Shown: positions 11,331 to 23,119, counted from the stretch's first letter. The stretch is DNA of 64,000 nucleotides from Adiantum capillus-veneris (GCA_014529385.2 CM043958.1:90109025-90173024); one strand, 5' to 3'. Numbers and translations: made by a program. Notes: generated by a model from the letters alone, not told the origin.

Positions 11331-11769
11331 AGTTTCCTAAGGCTCGATTGAGGCAAACGACGGGCAAAAACCCTACGGGCCATCAAAAGTATTATGCTAA
11401 ACTACCAAAAAGATACTATGGTCCTTTTCAAATTTTGAAGCCAATCAATGAGGTGGCTTATCAACTCAAGTTGCCTAACCATTGGCTCATACACAATGCT
11501 TTTCATGTGAGCCTACTTAAGCCCTACAAATGAGAGCTTCCAAATGAACCAATTATTGAAGACCCTCCCGAAATCGAAGACCAAGAAGAGGTGCTACAAC
11601 CCGAAGCTATCCTTTGGTATAAAGACAAGGTACTACAACATGGTAAGATTATCCGACGGTATCTTATTAAGTTTAAATATTATCCTTTTGAAGATGCTAG
11701 ATGGATGCAAGGAATCCAGCTTAATGATAGTATGAACCTTGTCAATGCTTACAATGCTACATTAGAGTA
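11331..11769 (+). pseudogene. pol: Element B integrase C-terminus with chromodomain-like tail
   Basis: The GPF/Y-type segment ([19 protein letters not shown], then [12 protein letters not shown]) is open to 11533, ends at TGA, and continues in frame-shifted form through EPIIEDPPE and LIKFKYYPFEDARW, matching residues 1460-1593 of C. The tail resembles the chromodomain of plant chromoviruses, which is thought to steer integration to particular chromatin. Confidence 0.8.
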
Positions 11770-12122
11770 AGCAAATGTACATGTTTCTTTTAAATGGTCA
11801 ATGGTTTTGTCTTATAAGACTAATTCTCTCTTTATTGTGCACAAATTTAAGTAGTATGCATATTAAGAATCATGTTTGGGATGTCGACGTCTCTCAAACA
11901 CAATGTAGAATTTGTCACTCTACTTGGGAGGATGAAATAGACTAAAGAGCAGACATGCTTGCGGTAGCTATGTCTCCCAAGCACCAAATGGATTGGTCAT
12001 CCATTTTGGAATGATGTCTTAGGGTAAAAAGGGATCCTCTACCCGCTAAGACAAATTGACTAATGACTATGGCTTTCTTTCTTTTACCTCAGTTGCGGAC
12101 GACTATGATTTCAAGAGAGAGG
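11770..12122 (+). other. Conserved 3' non-coding block and polypurine tract of B
   Basis: About 350 bases between the pol end and the LTR, recognisably shared with C (30547-30906) and D (61330-61690), including the segments agcagacatgcttgcgg and caccaaatggatta. It ends in the polypurine tract caagagagagg at 12112-12122, three bases before the LTR, where plus-strand DNA synthesis is primed. Confidence 0.8.
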
Positions 12123-12125
12123 TAA

Positions 12126-13862
12126 TGTCATTAAATCTAATATCTAACCAACCCAAATGATTTTCTCATATTAAACTGATCATTTAATGTGGGATAATAA
12201 ACAGGAACAAAGGTTAGAATGTAGACATGTGCTTATGGATCTATCTCAACACGGGGCCAATGGTAAAGGGGTCCAAATGAGAGATGGTATGTCAAAGAGC
12301 AAGGTTAACTAATGGAGCTTAAAAGACTTTAGAGTTAGCTTCATTAAAGACCTCCAATCGTTAGTGTTAAAAGTCCTTTGACCTTAGGCAAGCTAGGGCT
12401 GAGCTTGAGGTGGGAACCCGACCTAAGCTTGAGGTTCTTGTCATGCTTGATGACTAAGGTGCTTGAGGTGCTTGTCGTGCTTGATGACTAAGGTGCGTGC
12501 TTGATGACTAAGGTGCTTGAGGTGCTTGTCATGCTGATGACTAAGGTACTTGAGGTGCTTGCCATACTTAATGAGGAAGGTGCTTGAGAAGCTTCCCATG
12601 CATGGGAAGCTTCTCATGCATGGGGGGTAAGGTGCTTGAGTCAAAAAGAGACCCTACAAACTTAATGAGGAAGGTGCTTGAGAAGCTTCCCATGCATGGA
12701 GGGGTAAGGTACTTGAGTCAAAAAGAGACCCTGTAAACTTAATGAGGAAGATGCTTGAGAAGCTTCCTATGCATGAAAGTTCCAAAGTTAGGGGAATCTT
12801 TGACTTAACCTTCCACTCACCCAAAGGGCACCCCTTTTCTCAAAGGGCACATGGGACACATGTTAGACTCTCCATATGCCTAACCACATGGTGTGCTTGA
12901 ATGCTATTGGTTGGGCTAAAGAGGGGTCCAATGAGCTTCTAGTTCCATCCAACAAATATCTAGATATTTTCAAGCTCTCTCTCTCTCTCTCTCTCTAAGG
13001 CGTAAGGAGGACACTTGTCCAAAGACTACCCATGTACTTGAATGCATGCTGCATGTGATTGGCTAGGGGGGAGAGGGGTCCAATGAGCTTGAAACATGTA
13101 TAAAAGCTACAAATCACCCCAAGCAAGCAAGGGGGGTGCTGGGGGGATATACACCACACACACACACTCATTTTGTGGAATCATTCTCACTTGGTGAAAG
13201 TTGAGGAACTCCACCTCCTTCTCTAAGCTTGTGAGAAGTGAGAGCCTACACCAACACTCTTGGCTATGGAATGAAAATCCAACCTAGAGCCATACTTCAA
13301 TGTTTAAGCTTGCCATCTTCTCCATCTTCATTACTATGCTATTATGTATGCTAGCAAGAAGAGTGATGATAAGTGAGGAACTATTTCTTTCTCCTATGGA
13401 ATGATTCTTCTTCCTCTTCCCTATCCTCATTCCCCGCTACCTCTCTCCACCTTCGAAGGCTTTTGAGGCCTTGGGACTGAGGCTTGGGATAGTTAATGCT
13501 TTCTACAAAGTTTATGTTATGCTTGTGATGCATGAAGCTTTCCATCTTCATTGCATTACCTAGGTCACAAGGAACACAAAGATTGTATTGTACCTAGTCT
13601 CTTCTTATGGGAGAAACTATAATACAATTGCCTATTGGAGGGGGGACCGGCTCCATGTGAATCCAGTCCTCAACTATTGTCATGTTCTCTAAACTCTCTC
13701 TCTTGCAAAAGTATTGTTCATGCCAAGTTAACTAAGTACCATGTTTATGTTGCTACCATCAATCAAGTTCACCCGCTATGCTCACAAAGTAATCTCACAA
13801 AAGTGCTTCACCTAATTTCCTAATTCCACTACTCTCAAAGTTCATAGGCCATTTCCATTACA
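12126..13862 (+). repeat. 3' LTR of element B
   Basis: The LTR is about 1737 bp, from TGTCATTAAATC to TTCCATTACA. It contains a minisatellite of cttgaggtgcttgtc-type units (about 12430-12560), two roughly 75-bp units around 12570-12745, a 32-bp perfect palindrome at 12585-12616, a CT run near 12977-12995, a short (CA) run near 13153-13167, and a TATA box at 13098-13105. Confidence 0.93.
13098..13105 (+). promoter_or_regulatory. TATA box in LTR of element B
   Basis: tgtataaaag lies in the LTR, about 760 bases before its end. The corresponding site reads tgtgtaaaag in the 5' LTR of D (near 53000), is absent from the truncated 5' LTR of B, and is not present in the C-type LTR, where the text is gcatgagctacaag. 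Position and sequence are seen; promoter function is inferred. Confidence 0.6.
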
Positions 13863-15173
13863 TATATTATCCCACAAGTAAGCTATGGCTTGATACTATG
13901 ATATAAGATAGTGAAGATTCTCTCTGTTGGCACAATATGGAGGACTACTCTATTTTGAAACCAACCCAAGGAACTGTGGCACACTAAGTGCCATCCAAGG
14001 AGCAAGGCAAAGAGCAAACTCTTGGAGAGAGATTGACGGAAAAATTGAAGGTTCAGAGAAAGAAAACATATGACAAAGAAAAAGGAAAAAAAATAAGGAG
14101 AGCTTTGGAAGAATCAATGGGAAAAGCTCAAGAAGAGAGACAAGACGAAGAAAGGTCGACAGAGCAATCGAAAACAAAGCCCAAGCTAAAGAACTTCCAA
14201 GAAATGCTAGATGCCTTTGAGGATGAGAGAGAGAAGACATGAAGAAGACGATCGAAGGCACGAGCAGAGAAAGCCCAAGACGACAAAGGGAGGCTAAAGC
14301 CATAGCACATGAAGAATGTTTCAAAGATTAAACCACGAAAACCATTTGAGAAACTTACGAGACCATGTAAGTGCAAGGGAGGGTTTTTTTGAAACATTAG
14401 ATAAGTGTATAAGTTAGGGGTGGGAGGTTTTTTAGTTACATAAGCTTAGAAGTTAGGGGCAACCACCTAATAATCTCCCTCCCCCACTTAAAGCGGGGAA
14501 AGAACTTCCAGTTCATTTAAATAAGTGGAAGATCATTCCATTACATACTATCAAACATTCACATCTTATGTGGCCTTGGGATTACAAATGATGGTTTGTC
14601 TTTTCTTTGATAAATTTTGGTGCAAAATGTAGATGAGAAGTTGCAAGCAAAGGATTATAAAAGTTCTATTATAGTATTTTGTTGTGAATGCTTGATCACT
14701 TTCTTCTTTTATGGAGTTAGCAAGCCCAATTATGGCTTTGGTAGAAGCCAAAGCGTGTTTTTTGGTAACAACTTATTGCTTCCCACAAAAAATACATTCA
14801 TAAGACATTGAGGGTACAATAAATTGATGGAGCATAAGATACAAGAGATCGTTGATCAAACAATTGTGAGCATCGACAATCAAAAAATGCATTTGAGAAT
14901 GTTTTGAACAATCTCAATTGACATGGGAAGAGAAAGATAAGATTAAGCAGGACCTGTCCGCTACTAGATAAAGAGAGACAAACTTAAACTCAAGCCCAAT
15001 TGCAATAGGATTTGGAGTTGGTCGACATGCTTCAAGCCAATTTTAAATCACAATTGCAAGCAACCGAAGATCCTATTTCTTTTAAATTGCAAACAAAGAA
15101 GAAGCGCAATTGAGAAGCCATCAAATATCTTAGAGATATCCATTTTTAAGGGATTATATGAAATGGCTAAACA

Positions 15174-15330
15174 TGGTCTAAGAAAATGTGTAGTCACTAG
15201 TAGGGAGGAGAAAAAAGCATTGAAAGAGCAGCTAGAGGCCCTAAAGATGGTTTAGGCAAATGTGTAGTCACTAGTAGGGAGGAGCAAAAAACATTGAAAG
15301 AGTGAAAGAGTAGCTAGAGGCCCTAGCGAT
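15174..15330 (+). repeat. Two-copy tandem repeat, about 74 bp
   Basis: Copies at 15174-15247 and 15248-15330 share aaatgtgtagtcactagtag and gctagaggccct. The second copy carries a short duplication of gtgaaagag. Confidence 0.8.
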
Positions 15331-15994
15331 GGATTTTGAAGACCTCTAGATGACAGAAAGACCTAAAGCAACCATAACGAAGGGCAACTAAAACTGCTAA
15401 AATCACAACCCTATATATGCTAGTTGAGAAACATCAATGGCATGCCACCCTCTACCATAGAAAATCCAAGACTTTTTATCGAGGCAAAGATAGACGGATA
15501 AGCCAACAACCCTAAACGTCTGAGGAATGGTATGAGCCACCTCCAACAAGAAAGGGCAACATGTCAAGAGAGTTCATGGAATTTCAATGCAAATGGAGGA
15601 AAGACTAGCTCAAAAATCACAACAATGGAAGTATATCTAGTACAAAGCACCAAGGCACTTGCACATTGACCCAACATCTTGTCCATGACAAAGAAGGTGC
15701 TCATGGGAAAGGTTTAAATCTGATTTAAAGCCCAATCCTCAAGTGATAAACATTTTCTAGATACCAAACCCGTAAAGTGACCAACTAGCCAATGAGACAT
15801 GAATGTTTGACTAGGGATCAAACTGCCAAAGAGTGTAGGCAAGAGGGCCAAATTTCTCACTTTAGTTATCACATTTCTTTAGTGTCCTCCTTCTGACTCT
15901 CCTTACCAATCATGATGATGCCTAGTTATCTCATTCAACACTTCATAGATTTGATTAAGGTAGTCTGAGCCTAGGATGGGATTTTAACCACTCC

Positions 15995-16570
15995 ATGGAT
16001 GAAAAGATTCTACATGGTTAATGTGCAAAGTTCATGTACATGCCAACTAGCTCTAGCTAACTCATGGTTCTAGAAGAGGTGATCGAGAGCAGATCCTTAT
16101 GCTTGCGGCTACTAATGATTTTTGAAGCTCCCATGCACAGATTTATAGATCACCACCCGACACATTAATGCGAGACTAACTGCCATAAGGCATGGAGATC
16201 CTAAAGTACAAGGAGATATAAGGAAATACAGATGGCAATTGCAAGTTCTAAAGAGGATATGCCTATGTAAGTGTAAATTCCAACTATATGGATGAAAAAA
16301 TTCTACATGGTTAAATGCACGGTTCATGTACATGCCAACGAGCTAACTCATGGTTCTAGAAGAGATGTTTGAGAGAAAATATCGGGGCTTGGGGTTATTG
16401 ATGCTTTTTGAAGCTTCCATGCACAGATACATAGAGCACCCAACAACACATTAATGTGAGATCAATCATCGTAAGGCATGGAGATCCTAAACTAACAAGG
16501 AGATATAAGGAAATACAAATGGCAAGTGCAAGTTCTAAAGAGGATTTTCATGTGGAAGTGTAAATGCAAA
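15995..16570 (+). repeat. Two-copy tandem repeat, about 293 bp
   Basis: Copies at 15995-16281 and 16288-16570 share attctacatggtta, aactcatggttctagaag, ggcatggagatcctaaa and aaggagatataaggaaata. The copies are well diverged, with several small indels, so the duplication is old. No coding function is seen. Confidence 0.82.
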
Positions 16571-16600
16571 AGATAGTGTTCAACAACATGTAGGAACAAA

Positions 16601-16980
16601 TGGTATGATAATAAAAATTGAATAATAATTTGTTATTTTTAATCCACCTTTGAGAGTTTTTAGTGATAAATATGATCTAATATGTGACAGATGCCTATTG
16701 GCATATAAGTAGATGAAGACTACAAGGACTCATTCACTTTGGGTGGCCTCCATTTCTATAATAAGTGTCTATGCTCACTAAGCATACATTAATTTTACCT
16801 AAAGTGGAGTTTATATGTTACTTTTGGCTCAGCGTGTCTACTTAATACAAAGAGATGTATGCACAAGGAAGGAGCTCATTGGTGCACGGCGGAGGGTTGG
16901 ATCCATTCTATGTGTATTGTCTTCTTTGCATCTCTCATTGAGGTGTATTATCAAGGTGTCTCCATACATTACCACACACA
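16601..16980 (+). repeat. Left LTR of element H
   Basis: Begins near tggtatgata and ends accacacaca just before the PBS. It aligns loosely with 18997-19431. The start is uncertain by some tens of bases. Confidence 0.45.
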
Positions 16981-16984
16981 ATAG

Positions 16985-16996
16985 TGGTACCAAAGC
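16985..16996 (+). promoter_or_regulatory. Probable primer binding site of element H
   Basis: tggtaccaaagc, two mismatches to TGGTATCAGAGC, lies four bases after the inferred LTR end. Position supports the call more than sequence does. Confidence 0.45.
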
Positions 16997-18189
16997 ACAA
17001 GTGCAACGAAAGCAAGGGCCCAACAACAATAGATTGCCCATGAGACCACCCATCAACACAACCAAGAATTTGTGGACTCTGCAAGCTTGATTCTAGGCCT
17101 ATGGCCCAAAAAACAACAAAGGCATAGACCTTGGCATACCATTAGCACTTAAATGTACCATTATATTTTGTTGGTGTGTCATTGATATTGATTAGGCAAG
17201 ACCCCTCCGAGCTATGAACTCTCAGCACCAAGTTAAATAGAGAATTGTCACACCACTTGACTATTCATTGGCATGTCATTGATATTGATCAGGCAAGAGT
17301 CCTTCGAGCTTTGAACTCTCAGCACCAAGTTAAAGAGGGAAGTGTCAAACTGCTTAACTATTCACCTTTCTTATTTTATACGCAAAAAAAGTGTTCATGA
17401 GTTGAAAATAAAATCTCCAACTCCTTGGACAACCTTTCATCTTATATTTTCTACGTATTTAACACTACAGCTCCTTTTCCAACCAAGAGTATGTTCCACC
17501 ACCAATCAACAATACATTGTGGATGCTTCAAATAACAGCTCTCTGGGTGAGGTTATAGAAATCCAAGTCAATGGAATTCCTACAAAATTTCCTCTCCTTT
17601 CATCACATGATGATATGATATGGGATATTGTGGATAGATTTAGCATAATGGCATAACTATTTGCATGAAATAAAACATTGACCGCACAACAAGTTATCGA
17701 TATTTTTATAAAAAATGCTTTGATTCATCATGTTTTCTTTAGAGTGTCATTCCTTATAGAGATTTACATTTTTATAATCACTTTTAGATAGTTGTGTTTT
17801 CTATCTTAGGGTCTAAAAATGGATTTTGGAGCTGCTTTGCATCTATAAAATGGCTTTTTAGAATAGTTTAAGTTTAGACTTCCCTAAGAGTTTAACAATT
17901 GAAAACCAAAAAAATTTGAGATGAATGCTTACCTTTATTAGAAGTTTCTTTTAATGATTTGTGCGCTCTATCATAGGAACATCACCATTTGATATTGACT
18001 ATGGCCGAAAGTTTCCCACACCTATTCCAAATTTTGGATGTAAAGTTCTTGAAGACGATAGACTAGATACTTAGATCCTTTGTGAAGTCAATCCATTTAT
18101 GCAAAGACATCAAGTTTAATACACAAAATGAGTCAACGAGCAATGTAGAACAATGATTTATGAATAAATTTGAGAAAATGAGACCTGAA

Positions 18190-18560
18190 AGCTTTTAAAA
18201 CATTCATGAGGTTTAGCTTGCCCCAAGAATTTATGGACCTTTCAAGATCATTCAAAAAGTTTATGATAATATTGTGGGCTGGAAGTGCCTCCTCATTTGG
18301 TGTGTACATGACTGTTTTCACATAAATTTGCTACACCCATTTAGAGGCACTCTTCCCATTGCATCAATAGTTGAAATCCTACATCTTAGAAGATGATGTA
18401 GAAGATTTGAATCACGAAGGAATATTAGATCATGAACCCATGTTGATCAACAATGCCATATATACTTGGTAAAGTAAGAAGACCATTCAATCGAGAGATC
18501 TGAATGGATTCAAGTATCATTTCTTGGTGATCAATATCCTTCACTCACACATGTCTATAG
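18190..18560 (+). pseudogene. Gypsy integrase C-terminal remnant in element H
   Basis: Translation near 18220 gives PRIYGPFKIIQKVYDNI, the GPF/Y-type motif of gypsy integrase tails (compare [19 protein letters not shown] in C). Further on, frame-shifted segments resemble a post-integrase region (LEDDVEDLNHEGILDHEPM). Many stops and frameshifts. Homology is judged by eye only. Confidence 0.55.
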
Positions 18561-18996
18561 CAATCAAACATATAGCACACAATTTGCCGAGCGAGGTAGT
18601 ATCTAGTTAATTATCGTGCAGAGTGTCATGCAAGGCAACACATCTAACTGGAGCAACAACCAAGGTAGCACATGCTTGTACATAGATGATTGGAAGTTCT
18701 CAACTTGTTGTGTTCCTTGAGATTAGAGACCATGTAGAGGGAATCAAGGAGGAGCTCCCAATGACGAAACACGTGTTTGTAATTAGATTAAGTTCCCCAT
18801 TGTTGTGATTATATGGTGTAGAGCACCAATTGAGACACCACCGATCATTCTGTAGATTGTTAATTGAGCTAGTATAATCATTATATAAAGATCATTGATT
18901 GAAGCAGTACGGTCTCGATCATTGATTGGAACAACATAACTTGTACAAATAGGCAATCGAGATAATACCTGGGACATAATTTACTTTCAAATTTTG

Positions 18997-19431
18997 TGGC
19001 ATGTTATAAAAATAAGAATCAACTAATATTTTTTATTTTCAATCCACCTTGACTATTCTATTGATGAGATATGTGATCTAATGTGGGATTGTTGTTTATT
19101 GGTAGACGAGTAGATGAGACTATAAGGACTCATTCACTTTGGGTACCCTCCACTTTCAAAATAAAGAGAAAACCCTAATTATGTCTTCGCTTATAGGAAA
19201 CTTGTGTCCAAAATGATGCAAGCTCTGCATTCAATAAAGTGTATTCTATCTTATCCAAAGTGAATTGTAGCTCTTTTTTTATCCTCTTTAACTAATATAT
19301 GCATGGAGGATAATCTCATAAATTGGACAATGCTTTGGGTACTGTCTTCTTTACTTCTCTCTTGCTCTCTCAAGATGCTATGTCATTGTTGGATATCACA
19401 TTTATGTGTCTACACATCATAACATGCAACA
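18997..19431 (+). repeat. Right LTR of element H
   Basis: Diverged partner of 16601-16980, ending aacatgcaaca. Shared landmarks are the aatccacctt block, the tatgtgatctaat block, aggactcattcactttgggt, and gtcttcttt near the end. Confidence 0.45.
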
Positions 19432-20400
19432 ATAAAATAAAGACATGAAGAATTTGCAAGCACTTCAATGTGCAACCATTAGGTGCCTCCTAGACCTTTG
19501 CACATGCCATATTAACACGAGAGGTAGCCTAGAGGGTGAGGTGGGCCATCAACTCAATAAAGGCCACCTCAACAACCAAAAGCCAAAGAAGATGACCCTC
19601 CAAAGGAGACCTCCAAACAATGAATGGTGCTTGAGGACTAGAAACCAAGAACACGTTGGAGCTGCGTGATTACAAAATGCACATAGGCTATTATGGTTTT
19701 CAAAGCTATTTGGAGCTAAGTGTACACTTCAATCTTTACTTGAGGCTACTTAATTGGCAATGACGACTCCTTATGTTTATTTAATTGGCTATTAACCCAT
19801 GTAAAGGATATTCTCTATTATTTTGTAACATTACAAGAGGAGACATGGAATACACCTTCTTAGATAAACATTTTTATGCTTTACTCAAAGAGAAAAAAAA
19901 ATGCATCCACATTAGGCAATATGCATGACTTGTCTAAATATCTGAGCATAGGTGGCATGCCACCCTTTACTGTAAAAAAATCCACAGTACTTGATAACAA
20001 GAAAGATAGAGAGGAAATAGATTGATTGGGAAGCTAACAGTCCTAGACATTTTAGGATTAGCTATGAGTCACCTCCAATACAAAGGGGTACATCGTGTCA
20101 ACAGAGTCCATGGAACACCAATGCAAATGGAGGAATAGGGGCTCAAAAAGCACCATGATGCAAAGTATATTTACAATAAATCACCAAGGCATCTTTGCGT
20201 TGACCCAATATATTTCACTTGCAAAAGAAGGCACTGGTGAGAATGTTTTGAATTCAACTTAAAAGCTAACCCAAAACCAATGAACTTTCCTCAGGGTACT
20301 AGAACTGCTAGGTAACCAACTAGTAGATGAGACATGGATGAACAATGAAACTATTAAAGAATGTATGTAGGAGTGCTTAAGAGTCCTATAGGTACTACTC
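19432..20400. other. No gene recognised; dispersed repeat copy
   Basis: AT-rich DNA with no supportable ORF. 19930-20400 is a diverged copy of 15430-15850. Confidence 0.45.
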
Positions 20401-21390
20401 ACCAATTTTAATGATGTTGTTCAATTATAGTCCTATTCAAAACGCACACAACCATAGAGGCTTCTTAGAGACTGACTCAACACAATAAAAATGAGGCATA
20501 TTCTACTCACTCATCATTTCCCTTGTAACTTGTCTTAAACTCATGTGGTACACTTACATTTTCAAAGGTGAACCCCTGAGAGAGATTGCCTTAGCCCCAT
20601 AAAAATGAGGCACAATCTTCTCATTCACCACTCCCTTGCAACTTCTCCAATGTGCCCATTTTCTCTCTCTAGCAACACCATTTTGTTGCAGACTACACCT
20701 GCATGACAATCGCCTTTAATTTCATGCCTTTTCAAAAACCTATCACACTCATGTGGTACACTTAAATTTTCAAAGGTGCAACCTTGAGAGAGATTGACTC
20801 AGACCCATAAAAATGAGGCATAATCTTCTCATTCACCACTGCCCTTGCAACTTCTTCAATGTGCCCGTTTTCTCTCTCTAACAACATCATTTTGTTGCAG
20901 ACTATACCTGCATGACAACCGCCTTTGAATTTCATGCCTTTTCAAAAACATGTTAACCTCATTAGAGAAATACTTTCCCCCTCCATTTGACTATAAGCAC
21001 TTTATATACTTTTACTGTATTTTTTAACCATAACATTGCAATTTTTGAAGTGAGTGTACACTTCACTGCTCTGTTGCATGAAATACACCCACATTTTCCT
21101 TGTGTGGTCATGAGTAAAGGTAACATAGCATTTGAATCCACCCAAAATGCGATATTTGAACGACTCCATACATCAAAATGCACTATATATCTTCAGCCCA
21201 ATTTTCTTACATGCTTGTCATGAGTAAAAATGAAACTTGAACTTGACTATGCTGCTTAACAAAAAACCTCTCTGGATTATTTGCGTTCCTACTAGTATTT
21301 GCATAATCATTTTGATGCCTTCTTTATGGATAGTCACACTCAAAGTGGTCTTGACTTTCACCTATGCAACATACCCTGCCATTATTGTTT
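20400..21390 (-). pseudogene. Ty1/copia pseudogene (integrase core, possible knuckle)
   Basis: On the minus strand, starting near 21190, translations give HFDVWSRSN, then DHTRKMWVYFMQQSSEVYTHFKN (usual copia text is DDHTRKTWVYFLK..SEVF..F), then near 20690 and 20900 the QQNGVA-ERK-N-HI block preceding the third acidic residue in copia integrases. Upstream, near 21310-21385, a CCIGESQDHFECDYP-like segment may be a gag knuckle remnant. The frame is broken throughout and the QQNGVA block is present twice because of a tandem duplication. Confidence 0.72.
20463..20957 (-). repeat. Tandem duplication of about 208 bp in copia integrase remnant
   Basis: Two full copies (20541-20748 and 20749-20957) share tcatgtggtacactta, ataaaaatgaggca, aatgtgccc and ttttgttgcagact. 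A partial third copy precedes them from about 20463. Confidence 0.85.
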
Positions 21391-22107
21391 ACATTGTCTT
21401 TACAAAACTTTCCATAACCTCTTTGGCTCCCCCTACCTCATAAGTCCTAATACTAGCTATATTCTACTTTTGATTGTCATACATTTTCTAATTGCCTTGA
21501 TTTTGATATCTATGATCATGGCCACCTCCTTGATAGTAGCACATTCTCAATCTCTACCTTTGTTATTACAAAGGATTTGTTCAGATAACTTGCACCTTGT
21601 GAAGTTGACTCTTCACCAATGTTCTTCTCTTCCACATTCAACATAGACAAGTGAGACCAATTGTTCTAAGACTCCTTGGGGGATCTACATTGTGTATATT
21701 CCTAGTCGTGGTATCTTACACATATAACCAATATATTCACTTTTTGTGCCTTGGTTTCAAACTTTAAAAGCTTTCATTTGTTGAGGAGTGGGATTATTTT
21801 GGGCAATGTTGGTGCATCTTTCTATTCACCTTTAATGCACTTGAAATAACCTTTGCCCATCTAGAAATTGGTCATTTTTTGAACGTCCAAGCACAAAAAT
21901 TGTTCTTGTCCAACTTCTCGTTGAAAACTGCTTTGATTTTATCATGGTTAGATACAAAAATTAAAATATGCACTAAACATGTAGTGGACCAAAAATGCTT
22001 GTATCTATCACAACACATGGCCAAAACATGGGTACATATACCCAATACAATGTTTTACAACATTATGTAGAAGTTGTCACTACTGCAGGACCAATTGAGC
22101 TTCCTAT
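21391..22107. other. No gene recognised
   Basis: About 700 bases of AT-rich DNA with short random ORFs only. It may be the continuation of the copia pseudogene, too decayed to read. The left flank of element F ends cctat at 22103-22107. Confidence 0.4.
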
Positions 22108-22333
22108 TGTTAGATCTATGGGACACTCTCCTAGGCTAGCATCCTACACTTGGCACAATCACATAGGTCACTACAAACTAACACAATCATTAATGTCACT
22201 TGCATATCGTTGGGGCTATATAAGCCACCACTCATGTACATTTCATGGTTCTATTAGTTTCATCTCATTGAGTATTATCTCTTGCCTTGAGTCAAGTTCT
22301 CTCACTTTCCCTCTCTTTTTTCCCCTATTCTCA
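22108..22333 (+). repeat. 5' LTR of element F with TATA box
   Basis: About 226 bp. It contains gctatataagcc at 22215-22226, a strong TATA-box match placed about 110 bases before the LTR end, and pyrimidine-rich sequence downstream. The right boundary is set by the PBS at 22337-22348 and is good to a few bases. Confidence 0.68.
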
Positions 22334-22336
22334 ATA

Positions 22337-22348
22337 AGTTATCAGAGC
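22337..22348 (+). promoter_or_regulatory. Primer binding site of element F
   Basis: agttatcagagc, whose last nine bases match the initiator-Met-tRNA site TGGTATCAGAGC. Confidence 0.65.
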
Positions 22349-22535
22349 TCTAGGCTTATTAGAGAGATTGTGTAATCCTTAATTATCATTTCTTGTTCCT
22401 CTTTCCATCATGATTAGTATTTAAAACTTGTAAGCTTATCTTGATTTTGTCTTTAATCCCTTTATCCTACCATTATGGAGATGTTGTTAGTATTTTACTC
22501 ACCATAGTTTTTTTAAAAATTGAATAGAAGTTATT

Positions 22536-22640
22536 AGAAATCTCTTGTATCACTAGTCAATGGAAACTAATCAATCTCTTGTATCACTAATCAATGGAAA
22601 CTAATCAATCTCTTGTATCACTAATCAATAAAAACTAGTC
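22536..22640 (+). repeat. Three-copy 34-bp tandem repeat
   Basis: tctcttgtatcacta starts at 22541, 22575 and 22609, exact period 34, nearly identical copies. It lies in the interior of element F. Confidence 0.92.
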
Positions 22641-23042
22641 AAGTCATGTCTAGCATCAACAATTGGCTACATCCTTCAACTACTCAAGCAATGACTCTTC
22701 CATGAGCCGATATACTAAAACCTTGGAGGATGAATTCAATAGCAATTGTTTGGCCTCATTAATTGACAACTTGCATGATATGCAAGCTTAGTTTAGCAAC
22801 TTGTAACACATAAACACAATCAATGTCAAATCAGCGAGTAGCCCAACCAAAATTGATAGCCATCCTCCTAATTCTATTAGCACTGATTCTCCAAAGTGGT
22901 GCATCCAATTAGCTCTCTTCAATTGGCTACAACACTTGCCCTTCAAAGCCACTAACTTGCTCATGTGTCACCTATCCTCTCACACAAGGCATCAATAAGG
23001 TAGGCCGACAACCATCCTTGGCTGGCACTGACCATTTGAAGG

Positions 23043-23043
<1 letters not shown>

Positions 23044-23117
<74 letters not shown>
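23044..23117 (+). repeat. (AC)37 microsatellite
   Basis: Uninterrupted AC run inside element F. Confidence 0.98.

Positions 23118-23119
<2 letters not shown>

Larger units (their letters stand above)
5530..13867 (+). mobile_element. Element B: complete but decayed chromovirus-like retrotransposon with TSD
   Basis: The element spans 5535-13862, starts TGTCAT and ends ATTACA, and is flanked by the 5-bp duplication TATAT at 5530-5534 and 13863-13867. It has both LTRs, a PBS, gag, protease, RT, RNase H, integrase, a chromodomain-like tail and a polypurine tract in canonical order. Coding capacity is destroyed by nonsense codons, frameshifts and small deletions. The first 240 or so bases of the two LTRs differ at about 12 positions by eye (about 95% identity), so this insertion is much older than element C. 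Confidence 0.95.
13868..16600. other. Degenerate repeat DNA without supportable gene
   Basis: The stretch holds a short charged ORF (13988-14242, 84 aa, Lys/Glu/Gln-rich, coiled-coil-like) that I cannot assign. It is followed by stop-rich sequence and two tandem duplications annotated separately. Part of it (about 15430-15850) is a diverged copy of 19930-20400 (shared blocks such as ggcatgccacc and atgcaaatggagga), so it belongs to an old dispersed repeat, probably a retroelement internal region. No domain is recognisable. Confidence 0.5.
16601..19431 (+). mobile_element. Element H: ancient non-autonomous LTR element (gypsy remnant)
   Basis: Two diverged direct repeats, 16601-16980 and 18997-19431, share ttcactttgggt and accct/cctcca blocks, end in CA, and flank about 2 kb. 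The first is followed by a plausible Met-tRNA PBS. The only recognisable coding trace is a gypsy integrase tail at about 18190-18560. Terminal repeats are too diverged for exact boundaries and no TSD is convincing. I rate this as an old, heavily decayed gypsy copy. Confidence 0.5.

Noticed and set aside
13988-14242. Small host gene for a charged coiled-coil protein
   Set aside because: 84 aa, low complexity, no conserved motif, no promoter or splice context, surrounded by stop-rich repeat DNA.
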